64,000 nt of DNA, taken from an uncultured Sphingomonadaceae bacterium (lineage in GTDB: Bacteria > Pseudomonadota > Alphaproteobacteria > Sphingomonadales > Sphingomonadaceae). Numbering within the stretch: the first letter of the stretch is position 1; each line of letters opens with the position of its first letter. Shown here piece by piece: positions 17,134-27,289 of the stretch. The notes below the pieces were generated by a model. That model worked only from the letters and a program-made list of their open reading frames with translations, was not told where the DNA came from and did not search any database. Location: assembly GCA_947499255.1 (NCBI GenBank), contig CANMNF010000003.1, forward strand, positions 372,001-436,000, read 5' to 3'. Made by a program: the position numbers and the translations under genes.

Positions 17134-18022
17134 AGCCGCCGTGTGGTTGAGCGTGGCGCTGGCTTTTGGCCATGTGTCCATGGCTACGCCTGTATCGGCG
17201 CAGGAAGTTACTGCGCCACAGCGGGCAGAACTGGCGCTGATGGGTACAATCCAAATTTACTGGGGCGAAGCGCATGGCGGGCTTGATGCGATTATTGCAG
17301 GCGATACCGATATACATTGGGCGCGCGCGCAGTTGGAGCGCGACTTTGCCTTGCGTCCGCTCGATTATCTTACTGCTGAGGGGCTGGAGGCTCACGCATA
17401 CCTGCTGATGGCACAGCCGCGCGGATTAACGCCTGAAGAGAATGTTGCGCTCGATGATTGGGTTCAGGCAGGCGGGCGATTGCTGCTGCTGGCCGATCCG
17501 GTAATGACGGGGCATTCGCATTACGGCCTTGGTGATCGCCGCCGCCCGCAAGACACAGCTTTGCTTTCTCCCATCCTTGCGCATTGGGGTTTGGAGCTGT
17601 TGTTCGATGCCGATCAGGCCGAAGGATTGCAGATGCGGGAATTCGTGGGCGGGGTTGTGGGTAAAGGCGACTCGGTTACCATTCCGGTGAATCTGCCCGG
17701 ACATTTGAAAACGCGCGATTCGGGAAGCGATTGCACCCTCAACCCCGCAGAAATCCTTGCCTTTTGTCGTATTGGGGCAGGGCAGGTGACGGTTTTGGCG
17801 GATGCTGCCTTGCTTGACCTCAACGGCCCTTGGCCGGGTGCTGAGGCGGCATTTTTGGCCTTGCGGGAAAGCGCTTTTGGCCTTTTGCGGGAAAATGTGG
17901 GGCAGGACGTCGAAGAGGGTTTCCATTCCGGCCAAACCATTGAAAATACGTTAGAAGTGGACAAAGTTGATCTGGCTCAGATCAATGCGTCAGACCCACC
18001 AAAACATCCTCCTGACCCATAA
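17096..18022 (+). CDS. Exported GldG/DUF4350-like protein
   Basis: A 308-aa protein with a signal peptide ending near VSAQEV. The body reads as the GldG/DUF4350 type of Rossmann-like periplasmic domain. YLLMAQPRGLTPEENVALDDW and AGGRLLLLADPVM are the diagnostic parts (the first is quoted with its 20-residue core LLMAQPRGLTPEENVALDDW), followed by GDRRRPQDTALLSPIL. In other bacteria such domains accompany ABC transporters, but none is here. Starts at 17096 and 17099 are both ATG. Its stop abuts the MraZ-box array before the dcw cluster, so transcription from this gene could read into mraZ. Function is unknown; a cell-envelope role is suggested only by position. Confidence 0.75.
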   Translation: MMFRFPVISPKNKAAVWLSVALAFGHVSMATPVSAQEVTAPQRAELALMGTIQIYWGEAHGGLDAIIAGDTDIHWARAQLERDFALRPLDYLTAEGLEAHAYLLMAQPRGLTPEENVALDDWVQAGGRLLLLADPVMTGHSHYGLGDRRRPQDTALLSPILAHWGLELLFDADQAEGLQMREFVGGVVGKGDSVTIPVNLPGHLKTRDSGSDCTLNPAEILAFCRIGAGQVTVLADAALLDLNGPWPGAEAAFLALRESAFGLLRENVGQDVEEGFHSGQTIENTLEVDKVDLAQINASDPPKHPPDP

Positions 18023-18023
18023 A

Positions 18024-18070
18024 GTGGGGAGTTTTCCCCATTCCAACCCATACTTTCCCCTTTTCTCCCG
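18024..18070 (-). promoter_or_regulatory. MraZ-box array upstream of the dcw cluster
   Basis: On the minus strand GGGN cores recur every 10 bases exactly: the plus strand has CCC triplets ending each decade at 18037-18039, 18047-18049, 18057-18059 and 18067-18069. This matches the known MraZ operator build (GTGGGN-type repeats with a 10-bp pitch). A fifth copy in the opposite orientation makes the perfect inverted repeat TGGGGA-GTTT-TCCCCA (18025-18040). The array lies about 150-195 bases before mraZ. A leader hairpin CACCCC-N9-GGGGTG (18120-18140) lies between them. I could not assign a -10/-35 pair. Confidence 0.75.
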
Positions 18071-18220
18071 GACCTGTTCGCGTTACAGAATAGGTCCATC
18101 GGCACAATTGTCCGTTTCGCACCCCGCATCTGTTGGGGTGAGCGAGCCGCGTATGCGCGCGGTTCGCAGCGGGGAAGTTGTGGCTGATTGGGTTTGGGTT
18201 GAGATATTGGGGACTGACGC

Positions 18221-18715
18221 GTGTCACAGCGTCTTGCAGGATACAGAGGACAAGGCTTTTCGCTTCGCGGCGAAAAGGATCGCTTCGTCCTGCCTCCTGC
18301 ATTCCGCAAAGTTTTTGCCGATCTTGGCGATGACAAACTCTGCCTCATCAAGCATGAGAAATATCCCTGCCTGTATGGCTTTGGCCTATCGCGCACCGAT
18401 GATTTCGAAGCTGTTCTCGATAAAGAAGAAGAGAACGCGGTGCGCCGCGATGTGGATTTTGACCGCGATCTGCGCTCCATGCAGCTATGGGGTTTTGATG
18501 AGGTGTCGTTCGACAAATCGGGCCGCTTTACCTTGCGCGATCATGTCGCGGCACTGGGCGGACTGAGCGACGAGATCTATTTCCAGGGCGGCGGCCAGTT
18601 CCTTACCTTGTGGAACCCGGAAAGCCTTTATTCGATGGGCGCAGGCTTTGATGGCGCGAAGGCAACATGCCGCGCGCTGCAAAGCGAAGCTGCAGCGAAA
18701 GCGAAGCGCAAATGA
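18221..18715 (+). CDS. mraZ: Transcriptional regulator MraZ
   Basis: A 164-aa DNA-binding protein with two SpoVT-AbrB-like domains. [19 protein letters not shown] is in the first and [15 protein letters not shown] is in the second, with the family-typical DxxGR pattern in the latter. It represses its own dcw operon in the species studied. The start is a GTG with GGGGA about eight bases upstream. The C-terminus is a short basic Ala/Lys tail. It opens the dcw cluster and overlaps rsmH by ATGA. Its operator-like repeats are upstream. Confidence 0.95.
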   Translation: MSQRLAGYRGQGFSLRGEKDRFVLPPAFRKVFADLGDDKLCLIKHEKYPCLYGFGLSRTDDFEAVLDKEEENAVRRDVDFDRDLRSMQLWGFDEVSFDKSGRFTLRDHVAALGGLSDEIYFQGGGQFLTLWNPESLYSMGAGFDGAKATCRALQSEAAAKAKRK

Positions 18716-19701
18716 CGCAAGCTGCTCCGCATATTCCCGTTTTGCTGGACGAAGTGCTCGAAGCGCTCGCGCCCAAGCCCGGCGATGTCATCATCGATGC
18801 GACTTTTGGCGCAGGCGGTTACACCCGCGCACTGCTGGACACAGGCGCGCAAGTCCATGCGTTTGACCGCGATCCCGATGCGATTGCGACGGGGCAGCAA
18901 TGGCCTGAGACACGCGCAAACTCTGCGGGCGATGATCCGCATCTGATCCTGCATCCGCGCCGCTTTTCAGAAATGCTCGCCAGCATGAGCGATCACGGCA
19001 TCGCGCAGGTCGATGGCGTGGTGATGGATATTGGCGTCTCTTCCATGCAGCTTGATCAGGCAGAGCGCGGCTTTGCCTTTTCCTCCGATGGCCCGCTCGA
19101 TATGACAATGGAGCGCACAAGGCCCAACGCTGCCGATTTCGTGAACGAAGCGGGCGAGGGCGAAATCGCTGACGTTCTGTATCAATATGGTGAGGAACGC
19201 CAATCGCGCCGCGTGGCCCGCGCGATTGTGGCCGCACGTCCGCTGACCACGACGGGCGAGCTAGCTAAGGTGGTGCGCAAGGCTTTGGGCTATCGCCCGC
19301 ATTCCAACAAAGGCGCTGCTCCAAAAGATCCCGCCACGCGCAGTTTTCAAGCGATCCGCATTCACGTAAATGGTGAGCTGGACGAATTGCGGGCCGGGCT
19401 TGGCGATGCCGAAGCCTTGCTGCGCGAAGGCGGCCGGCTGGCGGTTGTCAGCTTTCACAGCCTTGAAGATCGCATCGTCAAAAAATTCTTGCGCGAAGCT
19501 GCGAACGAGACCCCCCGCAGCTCGCGCCATTTGCCCGAAGTTGCAGCGGCTCGGTCTGCTGCGCGCTTCGCGCTTTTGTCCAAAGCGATCCGCCCGTCCA
19601 CACATGAGCTGGACCGCAATCCGCGTGCGCGCTCGGCCACTTTGCGGACCGCCACGCGCACTGATGCCCCGCCCCGCAACTCTGAAATGGAGGCCGCATG
19701 A
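18712..19701 (+). CDS. rsmH: 16S rRNA m4C1402 N4-methyltransferase
   Basis: A protein of about 329 aa (MraW) that methylates C1402 in the ribosomal P site using S-adenosylmethionine. It begins [13 protein letters not shown], the family hallmark, with the SAM loop [14 protein letters not shown] and later [21 protein letters not shown] (core quoted: [16 protein letters not shown]). The C-terminal [14 protein letters not shown] is also typical. The ATG at 18712 overlaps the mraZ stop by 4 bases; an earlier ATG at 18667 lies inside mraZ. Confidence 0.97.
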   Translation: MTQAAPHIPVLLDEVLEALAPKPGDVIIDATFGAGGYTRALLDTGAQVHAFDRDPDAIATGQQWPETRANSAGDDPHLILHPRRFSEMLASMSDHGIAQVDGVVMDIGVSSMQLDQAERGFAFSSDGPLDMTMERTRPNAADFVNEAGEGEIADVLYQYGEERQSRRVARAIVAARPLTTTGELAKVVRKALGYRPHSNKGAAPKDPATRSFQAIRIHVNGELDELRAGLGDAEALLREGGRLAVVSFHSLEDRIVKKFLREAANETPRSSRHLPEVAAARSAARFALLSKAIRPSTHELDRNPRARSATLRTATRTDAPPRNSEMEAA

Positions 19702-20225
19702 CCCCGCAGACCCGCATCCGCCGTATGGGCTGGCTCGCCGTCCTGTTTTTGTGCGCGACGTTGTACGCGCTGCTGCATCTCAAAGTGACGGCGGTGCAAA
19801 GCGAAGTGGTGCGTGCGGAACGTGAGATTGTGCGGCTGGAAAATCAAAACCTGCTGCTGGAAACAGAATTCCTCACCCGCTCCAATCAAGTGCGCCTGGC
19901 CGCATGGAACCGGGTGGACTTCGGCTTTGTTGCACCCACCGCTCAACAGTATATCGAGCATGAGCGCGAGCTTGCCGAATTTGGCTCACCGCGTGCACAA
20001 AATGCGCCAGCGCCATTAATGCTTGCCGGGATGAGCGGCGATGAAGAATTGCCCGAATTTCCCAAGCTCGTTTCTCCTTTGACGGGGGAGCCGGTGGATG
20101 AGCGCTTGCTGGCTGACGAACCGCATGAAGATAACCGTGTTGCCGATGGGCATCTGGCCATCGCCGTCGCGCAAGCGCCTTTGCGCATTTCTCTTGCTGC
20201 CACTGCTGCGGACATCACGGAATGA
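19698..20225 (+). CDS. ftsL: Cell division protein FtsL (long form)
   Basis: A bitopic protein of 175 aa with a transmembrane helix at about 10-28 followed by a coiled-coil stretch ([18 protein letters not shown] and [11 protein letters not shown]). It is assigned to FtsL by position between rsmH and ftsI and by that topology. FtsL joins FtsB and FtsQ to activate FtsWI at the septum. Most FtsL proteins are 90-125 aa; here about 60 extra C-terminal residues are proline/acid-rich without obvious structure. ATGA overlaps are present on both sides. Confidence 0.88.
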   Translation: MTPQTRIRRMGWLAVLFLCATLYALLHLKVTAVQSEVVRAEREIVRLENQNLLLETEFLTRSNQVRLAAWNRVDFGFVAPTAQQYIEHERELAEFGSPRAQNAPAPLMLAGMSGDEELPEFPKLVSPLTGEPVDERLLADEPHEDNRVADGHLAIAVAQAPLRISLAATAADITE

Positions 20226-21982
20226 CCAGCCTGACTGCTCCGCGCCGCATCACGATCAAGCCTACCCGGCTGCTTGATGAGCGGCGCCGGGCATTGCTGC
20301 TGGCGCAATTGCGGGTGTTGTTTATTGCCGCTGGCTTTCTGCTGCTGGCGCTGATTGCGATTTTGCGCATTGGTTGGGTAGGCAGTGTGGAAGCAGCGCC
20401 CAGTGTGCGCTCGCTCCACGCAGCTTTGTTGCCTGCGCGCGGCGAAATTACGGATCGCAATGGCTTGCCACTGGCGCGCGCTTTTCCAGCCTATGCTCTG
20501 TGGTACAATCCGCGCGCGATGGATGATGGTGGACCGCCTTTGGTGCGCCCTGCGCAAGATGTTGCGGACGAGCTCACCACCATTTTCCCCGACCTTGATC
20601 CGTATGAGGTCACCAGCAAGCTTTCTTCGGGAAGCGCCGGGTATTTGCGGCGGCGCATTTTGCCCGAGGAAGCCAATGCGGTAAACGCGATTGGTGAACT
20701 CGCGCTGGAATTGCCGCGCGAAACCGATCGCCATTATCCGCAAGGCTCGCTCGGCGCGCATGTGCTGGGATATCGCGATGGGGACGGCGTTTATAAGTTG
20801 GGTATGGAAGCGGTGCTCAATGACCATTTGAGCAATCCGGCAACGCGCGATCAGTCTGTTGCGCTTAGCATTGATACCCGCGTGCAGGGCGCGCTGGAAG
20901 ATGAACTGCATCGCGGCATGTTGGCGGTAAACGCCAAAGGTGCAGCTGGCATCGTTCTCGATGTGGATACAGGCGAAGTCATGGCCATGGCCAGCCTGCC
21001 TGATTTCGATCCCAATGCGATCCGCAATGAAGATCGCGCGGTGTCTGAGGAAGCTGCGCTCAATGGCGAAGTACCGCGCACGTTCAACCGCGTGACCAAT
21101 CAGGTTTATGAGCTTGGCTCTATCTTTAAACCTTTAAGCGTTGCAGCTGCAATTGATGCAGGCACCATTACCGACCTTTCGCGCCGGTATAAGGCTGATG
21201 AGCCGATCAAGATCGGTGGCCATTTGATCCGCGACAGTCATCCCATCGGGGCAAGCTTGAACGCGCCGCAATCGCTGATCCATTCCTCCAATATCGTAAC
21301 CGCGCGCATTGCTGAGGAATTGGGGCCAGAGCGGTTGCAAGCCTATATGCGCGATCTTGGCATGAGCGAGCGGCCGTATATTGAGCTGCCTGCGCGTGGC
21401 CATCCGATCTGGCCGGAAGGCGATTGGAAAATGGTCCGCGCAATGACGGTCAGCTATGGTCACGGCATCGCGGTTACCCCGCTGCATCTGGCAAGCGCGT
21501 ATGCAGCGATGGTGAATGGCGGGATCTGGCGTCCGGCAACATTGCACAAGCTTGAACCCGGCGCTGCGCCGCGCGGTCGCCGTGTTTTCAAGCAAAGCAC
21601 CAGCGCGCGCATGAACCAGCTTATGCGCATGATCGCGGTCTACGGCACGGGGCGCAATGCCGATGCGCCCGGCTTTCGCGTCGGCGGCAAAACTGGCAGC
21701 GCTGAGAAACCCAAAAGAGGCGGCGGTTATGCGCGCACGTCTTTGATTTCGACTTTTGCGGCGGCTTTTCCGATGGACCGGCCGCGCTATGTCATTGTGG
21801 CGATGCTGGATGAACCCAAAGGCACTGTTGCCAGCTCTTTCCAGCGCACAGCGGCCTGGAATGCCGCGCCTATCGTGGGCCGTCTTGTGCCGCGCATCGG
21901 GCCGCAACTTGGCATCTATCCTGATGCGAACCGCGATATCGATCTTACCGATCTTGAGCCTTTGGTAGGGGGCAAACACTGA
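20222..21982 (+). CDS. ftsI: Septal peptidoglycan transpeptidase FtsI (PBP3)
   Basis: A 586-aa class B penicillin-binding protein that cross-links septal peptidoglycan. It has an N-terminal membrane anchor (about 27-52), a pedestal domain starting around RGEITDRNGLPLA, and a transpeptidase domain. The active-site motifs are intact: Ser300-x-x-Lys303 (GSIFK), Ser355-Ser-Asn357, and Lys490-Thr-Gly (GGKTGSAEK). It partners FtsW, encoded six genes downstream. The start overlaps ftsL by ATGA and the stop shares one base with the murE start. Confidence 0.97.
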   Translation: MTSLTAPRRITIKPTRLLDERRRALLLAQLRVLFIAAGFLLLALIAILRIGWVGSVEAAPSVRSLHAALLPARGEITDRNGLPLARAFPAYALWYNPRAMDDGGPPLVRPAQDVADELTTIFPDLDPYEVTSKLSSGSAGYLRRRILPEEANAVNAIGELALELPRETDRHYPQGSLGAHVLGYRDGDGVYKLGMEAVLNDHLSNPATRDQSVALSIDTRVQGALEDELHRGMLAVNAKGAAGIVLDVDTGEVMAMASLPDFDPNAIRNEDRAVSEEAALNGEVPRTFNRVTNQVYELGSIFKPLSVAAAIDAGTITDLSRRYKADEPIKIGGHLIRDSHPIGASLNAPQSLIHSSNIVTARIAEELGPERLQAYMRDLGMSERPYIELPARGHPIWPEGDWKMVRAMTVSYGHGIAVTPLHLASAYAAMVNGGIWRPATLHKLEPGAAPRGRRVFKQSTSARMNQLMRMIAVYGTGRNADAPGFRVGGKTGSAEKPKRGGGYARTSLISTFAAAFPMDRPRYVIVAMLDEPKGTVASSFQRTAAWNAAPIVGRLVPRIGPQLGIYPDANRDIDLTDLEPLVGGKH

Positions 21983-23439
21983 TGCAGCTTTGTGATATTG
22001 CACCGGATGTAGATGAAGGCGCGGGGGTGCAGGTCTCCGGGTTCGCGATTGATCATCGCAAGGTCGCGCCCGGCAATGTGTTTGGCGCGTTTCAAGGCGC
22101 GGTGGTGAACGGTGAAGATTTTATCCCAGCCGCGATTGCCAGCGGAGCGGTTGCGATCGTTGCGCGCGCTGAAGCGGTGGTTGATGGCGCGCATCACATC
22201 GCCTCTGACACACCGCGCAAGACTTTTGCCACTCTGGCGGCGCGATATTACCAGCCTACGCCGCCCAATGTCGTTGCGGTCACCGGCACCAATGGCAAGA
22301 CATCATGTGTCGAGATGACCCGCCAAATCTGGCGCATGTGCGGAGAGCGCGCGGCATCGATTGGCACTTTGGGTGTAACCACACCTGATGAAAGCGTCTC
22401 CACCGGCCTCACCACACCTGATATCGTTACATTTTTAAGCAATATGAATGGGTTGGCGCGCGAAGGAGTGAGCCATGTGGCGTATGAAGCGTCAAGCCAC
22501 GGCCTATCGCAATTTCGCAATGAAGGGCTGGCTGTGGCAGCGGGCGGTTTCACCAATCTATCGCGCGATCACCTTGATTATCATGCCGATATGGAGGATT
22601 ATTTCGCCGCCAAGATGCGGCTGTTTACCGAAGTGGTGGATGACAATGGCACGGCGGTAATCTGGGCCGATGATGAATGGTCAGAGCGCGCGATGGATAT
22701 CGCCAAAGGGCGCGGCCTTACCATCTTTACTGTCGGAGAAGCGGGCGAGGATATTCGCCTGATCGAGCGCACGGCAACGCCGCTGGGGCAGGAATTGACA
22801 GTTCACTATGGCGAACAAAGCCATGCCATCCGCTTGCCGCTGATCGGCGCTTATCAAGTGGCCAATGCTTTGACAGCGGCAGGGCTGGCGTTGGCAACGG
22901 GCAGTGATCCGGCACAGGTGTTCGATGCGGTTGCGCGGTTGCAGCCGGTCCGTGGCCGATTGGAACGTGCGGTAATCACCGCTGCTGGCGCGCCTGTTTA
23001 TGTTGATTATGCGCACACACCCGATGCGTTGACTGCAGCGATTGAGGCATTGCGCCCGCATGTAACCCAGCGACTTATCTGCGTATTTGGCGCAGGCGGA
23101 GACCGGGATGCTGGCAAGCGTACGCCAATGGGCAAGGCCGCTGCCGCCGCTGCCGATCTGGTGATAATTACCGATGATAATCCGCGCGGTGAAGATGCCG
23201 CTGCAATCCGTGCTGCCGTCATGCAAGGTGCGCCCCAAGCGCGCAATATCGGCGACCGGCGCGAAGCTATTTCAACAGCGATCAGCGAGGCTGCTTCAGG
23301 CGACATCGTGCTGATCGCTGGCAAGGGACATGAACAAGGCCAGATTATCGGTCGAGGGGACGCAATGCAGATTTTGCCGTTTGACGATGTAAATGTTGCG
23401 CGCGAATGCGCCGCAGCTTTGGCCGGAGATACCGCATGA
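21982..23439 (+). CDS. murE: UDP-MurNAc-tripeptide synthetase (meso-DAP adding)
   Basis: A 485-aa Mur ligase that adds meso-diaminopimelate to UDP-MurNAc-Ala-Glu. It carries the P-loop TGTNGKTS (101-108), the family motif YEASSHGLSQFR and the DNPR box at 399-402, which selects diaminopimelate over lysine. The glycine-rich GKGHEQGQI follows. It is joined to ftsI by a one-base TGATG overlap and to murF by ATGA, in the standard dcw order. Confidence 0.98.
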   Translation: MQLCDIAPDVDEGAGVQVSGFAIDHRKVAPGNVFGAFQGAVVNGEDFIPAAIASGAVAIVARAEAVVDGAHHIASDTPRKTFATLAARYYQPTPPNVVAVTGTNGKTSCVEMTRQIWRMCGERAASIGTLGVTTPDESVSTGLTTPDIVTFLSNMNGLAREGVSHVAYEASSHGLSQFRNEGLAVAAGGFTNLSRDHLDYHADMEDYFAAKMRLFTEVVDDNGTAVIWADDEWSERAMDIAKGRGLTIFTVGEAGEDIRLIERTATPLGQELTVHYGEQSHAIRLPLIGAYQVANALTAAGLALATGSDPAQVFDAVARLQPVRGRLERAVITAAGAPVYVDYAHTPDALTAAIEALRPHVTQRLICVFGAGGDRDAGKRTPMGKAAAAAADLVIITDDNPRGEDAAAIRAAVMQGAPQARNIGDRREAISTAISEAASGDIVLIAGKGHEQGQIIGRGDAMQILPFDDVNVARECAAALAGDTA

Positions 23440-24893
23440 GCGCTGCATTAAAGGTCCTACGCTGGCCGCGCGAGACGGCTGATCGCGGAACGCTGATCTT
23501 GTGGAGCGCGGCGGAAATTGCCGCTGCAACAGGTGGTAAAGCGTCCGGCGAATTTACCGTTTCGGGTATTGAAATGGATTCGCGCGATGTGCGCGTAGGT
23601 GATCTGTTCGTGGCGCTCAAAGGCGAAGCAATGGACGGCCACCGCTTTTTGCCCGCAGCTTTTGGCAATGGAGCCGCAGGCGCGCTGGTGGATCGCCCGA
23701 TTGATGAACCCCACGTGCTTGTCAGCGATACAGGCGATGCGATGCGGGCTTTGGCCAAAGTCGCGCGTGAACGTACGCAGGCGCAGATTATCGGGGTGAC
23801 CGGCTCTGTTGGCAAAACGGGTGTGAAAGAGGCGATTTTTACTGCGCTTGAACGCTCCAGCAAAGGCGATGCCCATCGCTCTGTGCGCAGTTATAACAAT
23901 CATGTCGGCGTCCCGCTCAGTCTGTCGCGCATGCCGCGTCGCAGCGCGTATGGCGTGTTTGAAATGGGTATGAACCACGCTGGCGAGATTTCCGGGCTAA
24001 CCGCGCAGGTGCGCCCGCATATCGCCGTGATCACCACCATCGCGCCTGCTCATATCGAAAACTTGGGCAGCATGGAGGCGATTGCCGATGCCAAGGCCGA
24101 GATTTTCGAAGGGCTGGAGGATGGCGGCACCGCCATCATCCCCGCCGATAGCGAACATTGCGATCAATTGCGCAAGGCCGCCGAGGCCAAGGGTGCAAAG
24201 ATCATCGCCTTTGGCCGCGCAGATGATGCCGATTTCCGCCTGTTGGAAGCTTTGCCCGATGCCAGTGGCGGCACGCTTGTCACCGCGATGATTGGCGACA
24301 CCCGGCTATGTTATACGGTGGCGGAGCCGGGCGAGCATTGGATTGCGAACTCGTTATGTGTGCTGGCCGCTGTTCATGCAGCTGGCGGCGATTTGGGCGC
24401 TGCGGGATTGGCGCTTGCGGAAATGGGCGGGCTGAAAGGTCGCGGAGCAAGGGCGCGGGTCAAAGTGCCCGGCGGCCATGCATTGCTGATCGATGAAAGT
24501 TATAATGCCAACCCTGCATCAATGCGGGCAACGTTGGCGCAATTGGGCCAAACGCCTGCCACAAGGCGCATCGCAGTGCTGGGCGCGATGAAGGAATTGG
24601 GCGATTTTGCTCCGTCTTTCCACGCGCAATTGAGTGAGCCATTGGCCGATGCGCAAGTCGATTTTGCGGTTCTGGTTGGTGAAGAGATGACTGCGCTCGC
24701 GCGGGAACTGGGGAAAGCAGGTGCCCATCCGCTTGGCAATCCGGCCACCTTTGCCCATTGCGAGAACGCGGGCGAAGCCATCGCCGCACTCGAGGAATTT
24801 GGCCTTGCAGGCGGAGATGCCGTGCTGGTCAAAGGCTCCAATTCGGTCGGATTGGCGCGTCTCGTGGAACACTTTGCCGCCCGGGAAGGCTGA
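23436..24893 (+). CDS. murF: UDP-MurNAc-tripeptide D-Ala-D-Ala ligase
   Basis: A protein of about 485 aa that completes UDP-MurNAc-pentapeptide by adding D-Ala-D-Ala made by Ddl. The P-loop is GVTGSVGKTGVKEA, then FEMGMNHAGEI carries the typical Mur ligase Glu-Met-Gly-Met motif, and DESYNANPASMRATL the third signature. The ATG at 23436 overlaps the murE stop. A 12-base gap to mraY is one of only a few non-overlapping junctions in the cluster. Confidence 0.97.
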   Translation: MSAALKVLRWPRETADRGTLILWSAAEIAAATGGKASGEFTVSGIEMDSRDVRVGDLFVALKGEAMDGHRFLPAAFGNGAAGALVDRPIDEPHVLVSDTGDAMRALAKVARERTQAQIIGVTGSVGKTGVKEAIFTALERSSKGDAHRSVRSYNNHVGVPLSLSRMPRRSAYGVFEMGMNHAGEISGLTAQVRPHIAVITTIAPAHIENLGSMEAIADAKAEIFEGLEDGGTAIIPADSEHCDQLRKAAEAKGAKIIAFGRADDADFRLLEALPDASGGTLVTAMIGDTRLCYTVAEPGEHWIANSLCVLAAVHAAGGDLGAAGLALAEMGGLKGRGARARVKVPGGHALLIDESYNANPASMRATLAQLGQTPATRRIAVLGAMKELGDFAPSFHAQLSEPLADAQVDFAVLVGEEMTALARELGKAGAHPLGNPATFAHCENAGEAIAALEEFGLAGGDAVLVKGSNSVGLARLVEHFAAREG

Positions 24894-24905
24894 TCGCTCG
24901 CGCCC

Positions 24906-25976
24906 ATGTTCTATTTTCTTGCCGAAATGCTCGGATTTGAGGGGATTTTCAACCTCGTCCGCTATCAGACCTTCCGCGCAGGGGCAGCGATGATGACAGC
25001 GCTGTTTATCGGCCTTGTGATTGGTCCGCGTTTTATCAATATGTTGCGCGTACGCCAGGGCAGGGGGCAGCCAATCCGCGAAGATGGGCCGGCCTCGCAT
25101 AAAACAAAGGTCGGCACGCCGACAATGGGCGGCCTGATGATCCTTACCGCCTTGACCATTTCGATGCTGCTCTGGATGAATCTGGCCAGCCAATTTGTGT
25201 GGGCCTGCCTCGCCGTTACAATCGGGTTTGGTTTGATTGGCTTTCTCGATGATTATGACAAAGTCACCAAGCGCAGCCATAAAGGCGTTTCTGCGCGGGT
25301 GCGGTTGTTGGCGGAATTTGCCGTTGCCGGCATCGCGTCCTATCTTATCGTTAGCGAGATCAACACGAATTTGTATGTGCCGTTTGTATCCAACGCATCG
25401 ATCCCGCTGGGGTGGTTCTATTATGTGTTTGCTGCTGTGGTGATTGTGGGCGCAGGTAATGCGGTGAATTTAACCGACGGGCTTGATGGCCTGGCAACAA
25501 TGCCGGTGGTGATTGCCGCAGGCGCGTTCTTGATCATCTGTTATCTTGTGGGGCGCGTGGATTTCTCTGAATATCTGGGCATCCCGCATGTGCCGGGCGC
25601 GGGCGAACTGGCGATTATGTGTGCTGCGATAATGGGGGCAGGGCTGGCATTTTTGTGGTTCAACGCGCCGCCTGCTGCGGTGTTTATGGGCGATACAGGT
25701 TCGCTGGCTCTTGGCGGTGCGCTGGGCGCGATTGCGGTGGCGGCTCATCATGAGATTGTGCTGGCGATTGTGGGCGGATTGTTCGTCCTCGAAGCGGCCT
25801 CTGTCATCATTCAGGTTTTCTGGTTCAAACGCACGGGCAAGCGGATTTTTCGCATGGCACCGATCCATCACCATTTTGAACAGCTTGGCTGGAAGGAATC
25901 AACGGTAGTGATCCGGTTCTGGATCATTGCTATTGTGCTAGCCGTGATTGGGCTGGCCACGTTGAAGCTTCGGTGA
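24906..25976 (+). CDS. mraY: Phospho-MurNAc-pentapeptide transferase
   Basis: A 356-aa integral membrane enzyme with about ten helices that transfers phospho-MurNAc-pentapeptide to undecaprenyl phosphate, forming lipid I. The signature motifs are [12 protein letters not shown], the Asp pair in [24 protein letters not shown] and the C-terminal [12 protein letters not shown]. The length and motif order are standard. It ends with a GTGA overlap into murD. Confidence 0.98.
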   Translation: MFYFLAEMLGFEGIFNLVRYQTFRAGAAMMTALFIGLVIGPRFINMLRVRQGRGQPIREDGPASHKTKVGTPTMGGLMILTALTISMLLWMNLASQFVWACLAVTIGFGLIGFLDDYDKVTKRSHKGVSARVRLLAEFAVAGIASYLIVSEINTNLYVPFVSNASIPLGWFYYVFAAVVIVGAGNAVNLTDGLDGLATMPVVIAAGAFLIICYLVGRVDFSEYLGIPHVPGAGELAIMCAAIMGAGLAFLWFNAPPAAVFMGDTGSLALGGALGAIAVAAHHEIVLAIVGGLFVLEAASVIIQVFWFKRTGKRIFRMAPIHHHFEQLGWKESTVVIRFWIIAIVLAVIGLATLKLR

Positions 25977-27289
25977 TTACGGCAAAGGTCTTCTCCGGCA
26001 AAAGCTATTGCGTCCTTGGGCTGGCACGCTCGGGGATGGCAACGGCGGCAGCTTTGCTGGAAAGCGGCGCGCATGTGACGGCGTGGGACCGCCGCAAGGA
26101 ACCGCGCGAAGCTTTGGCAGAACGTGCGACCATCGCTGATCCGCTGGAGATAGATCTGGCGGGTTTTGATGCGATTGTGGTGTCCCCCGGCGTCCCGCTC
26201 AACACCCATCCGCTGGCCGCCAAAGCCAAAGATGCCGATGTCCCGATTATCGGTGACATCGAACTGTTCGCGCTCGCTCGCCGGGAATTGCCGCCGCACA
26301 AAGTGGTGGGGATCACTGGCACAAATGGCAAATCCACCACCACGGCGCTGACCACGCATTTGCTGGAGAAGGCGGGTATCCCTGCACATATGGGTGGCAA
26401 TATCGGCCTTCCTATCCTGGCGCAGGACCCGTTGGCAATTGGCGGCGTGTATGTATTGGAGTTATCGAGCTATCAGATTGACCTGACGTATTCGCTGGCT
26501 TGCGATGCGGCTGCTTTGCTCAATATCACGCCCGATCATTTGGACCGGTATGACAGTTTCGAAGCTTATGCCGCAGCGAAAGCGCGGTTGTTTGCCATGC
26601 AGGGCGCAGAAGGTTTCGCGGTGTTTGGCTGTAGTGACCAACCGACTTGCGATGTGCACCAGACAGAAGCTGCGCGCCGGGCAGAAAGCCGCGCTGTGTG
26701 CATGGACAGTGAAAAGCTTGCTCATGCGCAGGAATACTGGCCCAGCCTGCAAGGCCCGCACAATCTGCAAAATGCCGCTATCGCGGTCGCTTTGGTGGCA
26801 GAGCTTGGCATCGCGCCTGAACGCATCTTGCCAGGTCTGCGCAGCTTTCACGGGCTGGTCCATCGGATGGAGCGGATCGGGCCTTTTGGCGATATCTTGT
26901 TCGTCAATGATAGCAAGGCAACCAATCCGGCCTCCACTGCGCCCGCGCTGGCCGCTTATGAAAATATCCACTGGATCTGTGGCGGTCTGCCCAAAGAAGA
27001 CAGCCTGGCCGAATGCGAACCGCATCTGGGCAATGTGAAACGCGCTTACACTATCGGAGAAGCCGCGCCGTTATTTGCAAAGCTGCTCGATGGCAAAGTG
27101 CCTGCGGAAAATTGCGAGCTGTTAAGCGAAGCGGTGCGCAGCGCATTGGATCACGCGCAGCCCGGCGATGTCATTATGCTGAGCCCGGCATGTGCCAGCT
27201 TTGATCAATTCCGCGATTTCGAACAGCGCGGCGAAGCATTCCGCGATTTGGTGCTCGAACTTACAGACGAGGAAGGTGGCATCGTATGA
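25973..27289 (+). CDS. murD: UDP-MurNAc-alanine-D-glutamate ligase
   Basis: A 438-aa Mur ligase that adds D-glutamate to UDP-MurNAc-L-Ala. It has the N-terminal UDP-binding fold ([12 protein letters not shown]), the P-loop [11 protein letters not shown] (about 113-123), LELSSYQI, and [10 protein letters not shown]. The start is a GTG overlapping the mraY stop (GTGA). It ends in an ATGA overlap with ftsW. Confidence 0.97.
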   Translation: MITAKVFSGKSYCVLGLARSGMATAAALLESGAHVTAWDRRKEPREALAERATIADPLEIDLAGFDAIVVSPGVPLNTHPLAAKAKDADVPIIGDIELFALARRELPPHKVVGITGTNGKSTTTALTTHLLEKAGIPAHMGGNIGLPILAQDPLAIGGVYVLELSSYQIDLTYSLACDAAALLNITPDHLDRYDSFEAYAAAKARLFAMQGAEGFAVFGCSDQPTCDVHQTEAARRAESRAVCMDSEKLAHAQEYWPSLQGPHNLQNAAIAVALVAELGIAPERILPGLRSFHGLVHRMERIGPFGDILFVNDSKATNPASTAPALAAYENIHWICGGLPKEDSLAECEPHLGNVKRAYTIGEAAPLFAKLLDGKVPAENCELLSEAVRSALDHAQPGDVIMLSPACASFDQFRDFEQRGEAFRDLVLELTDEEGGIV

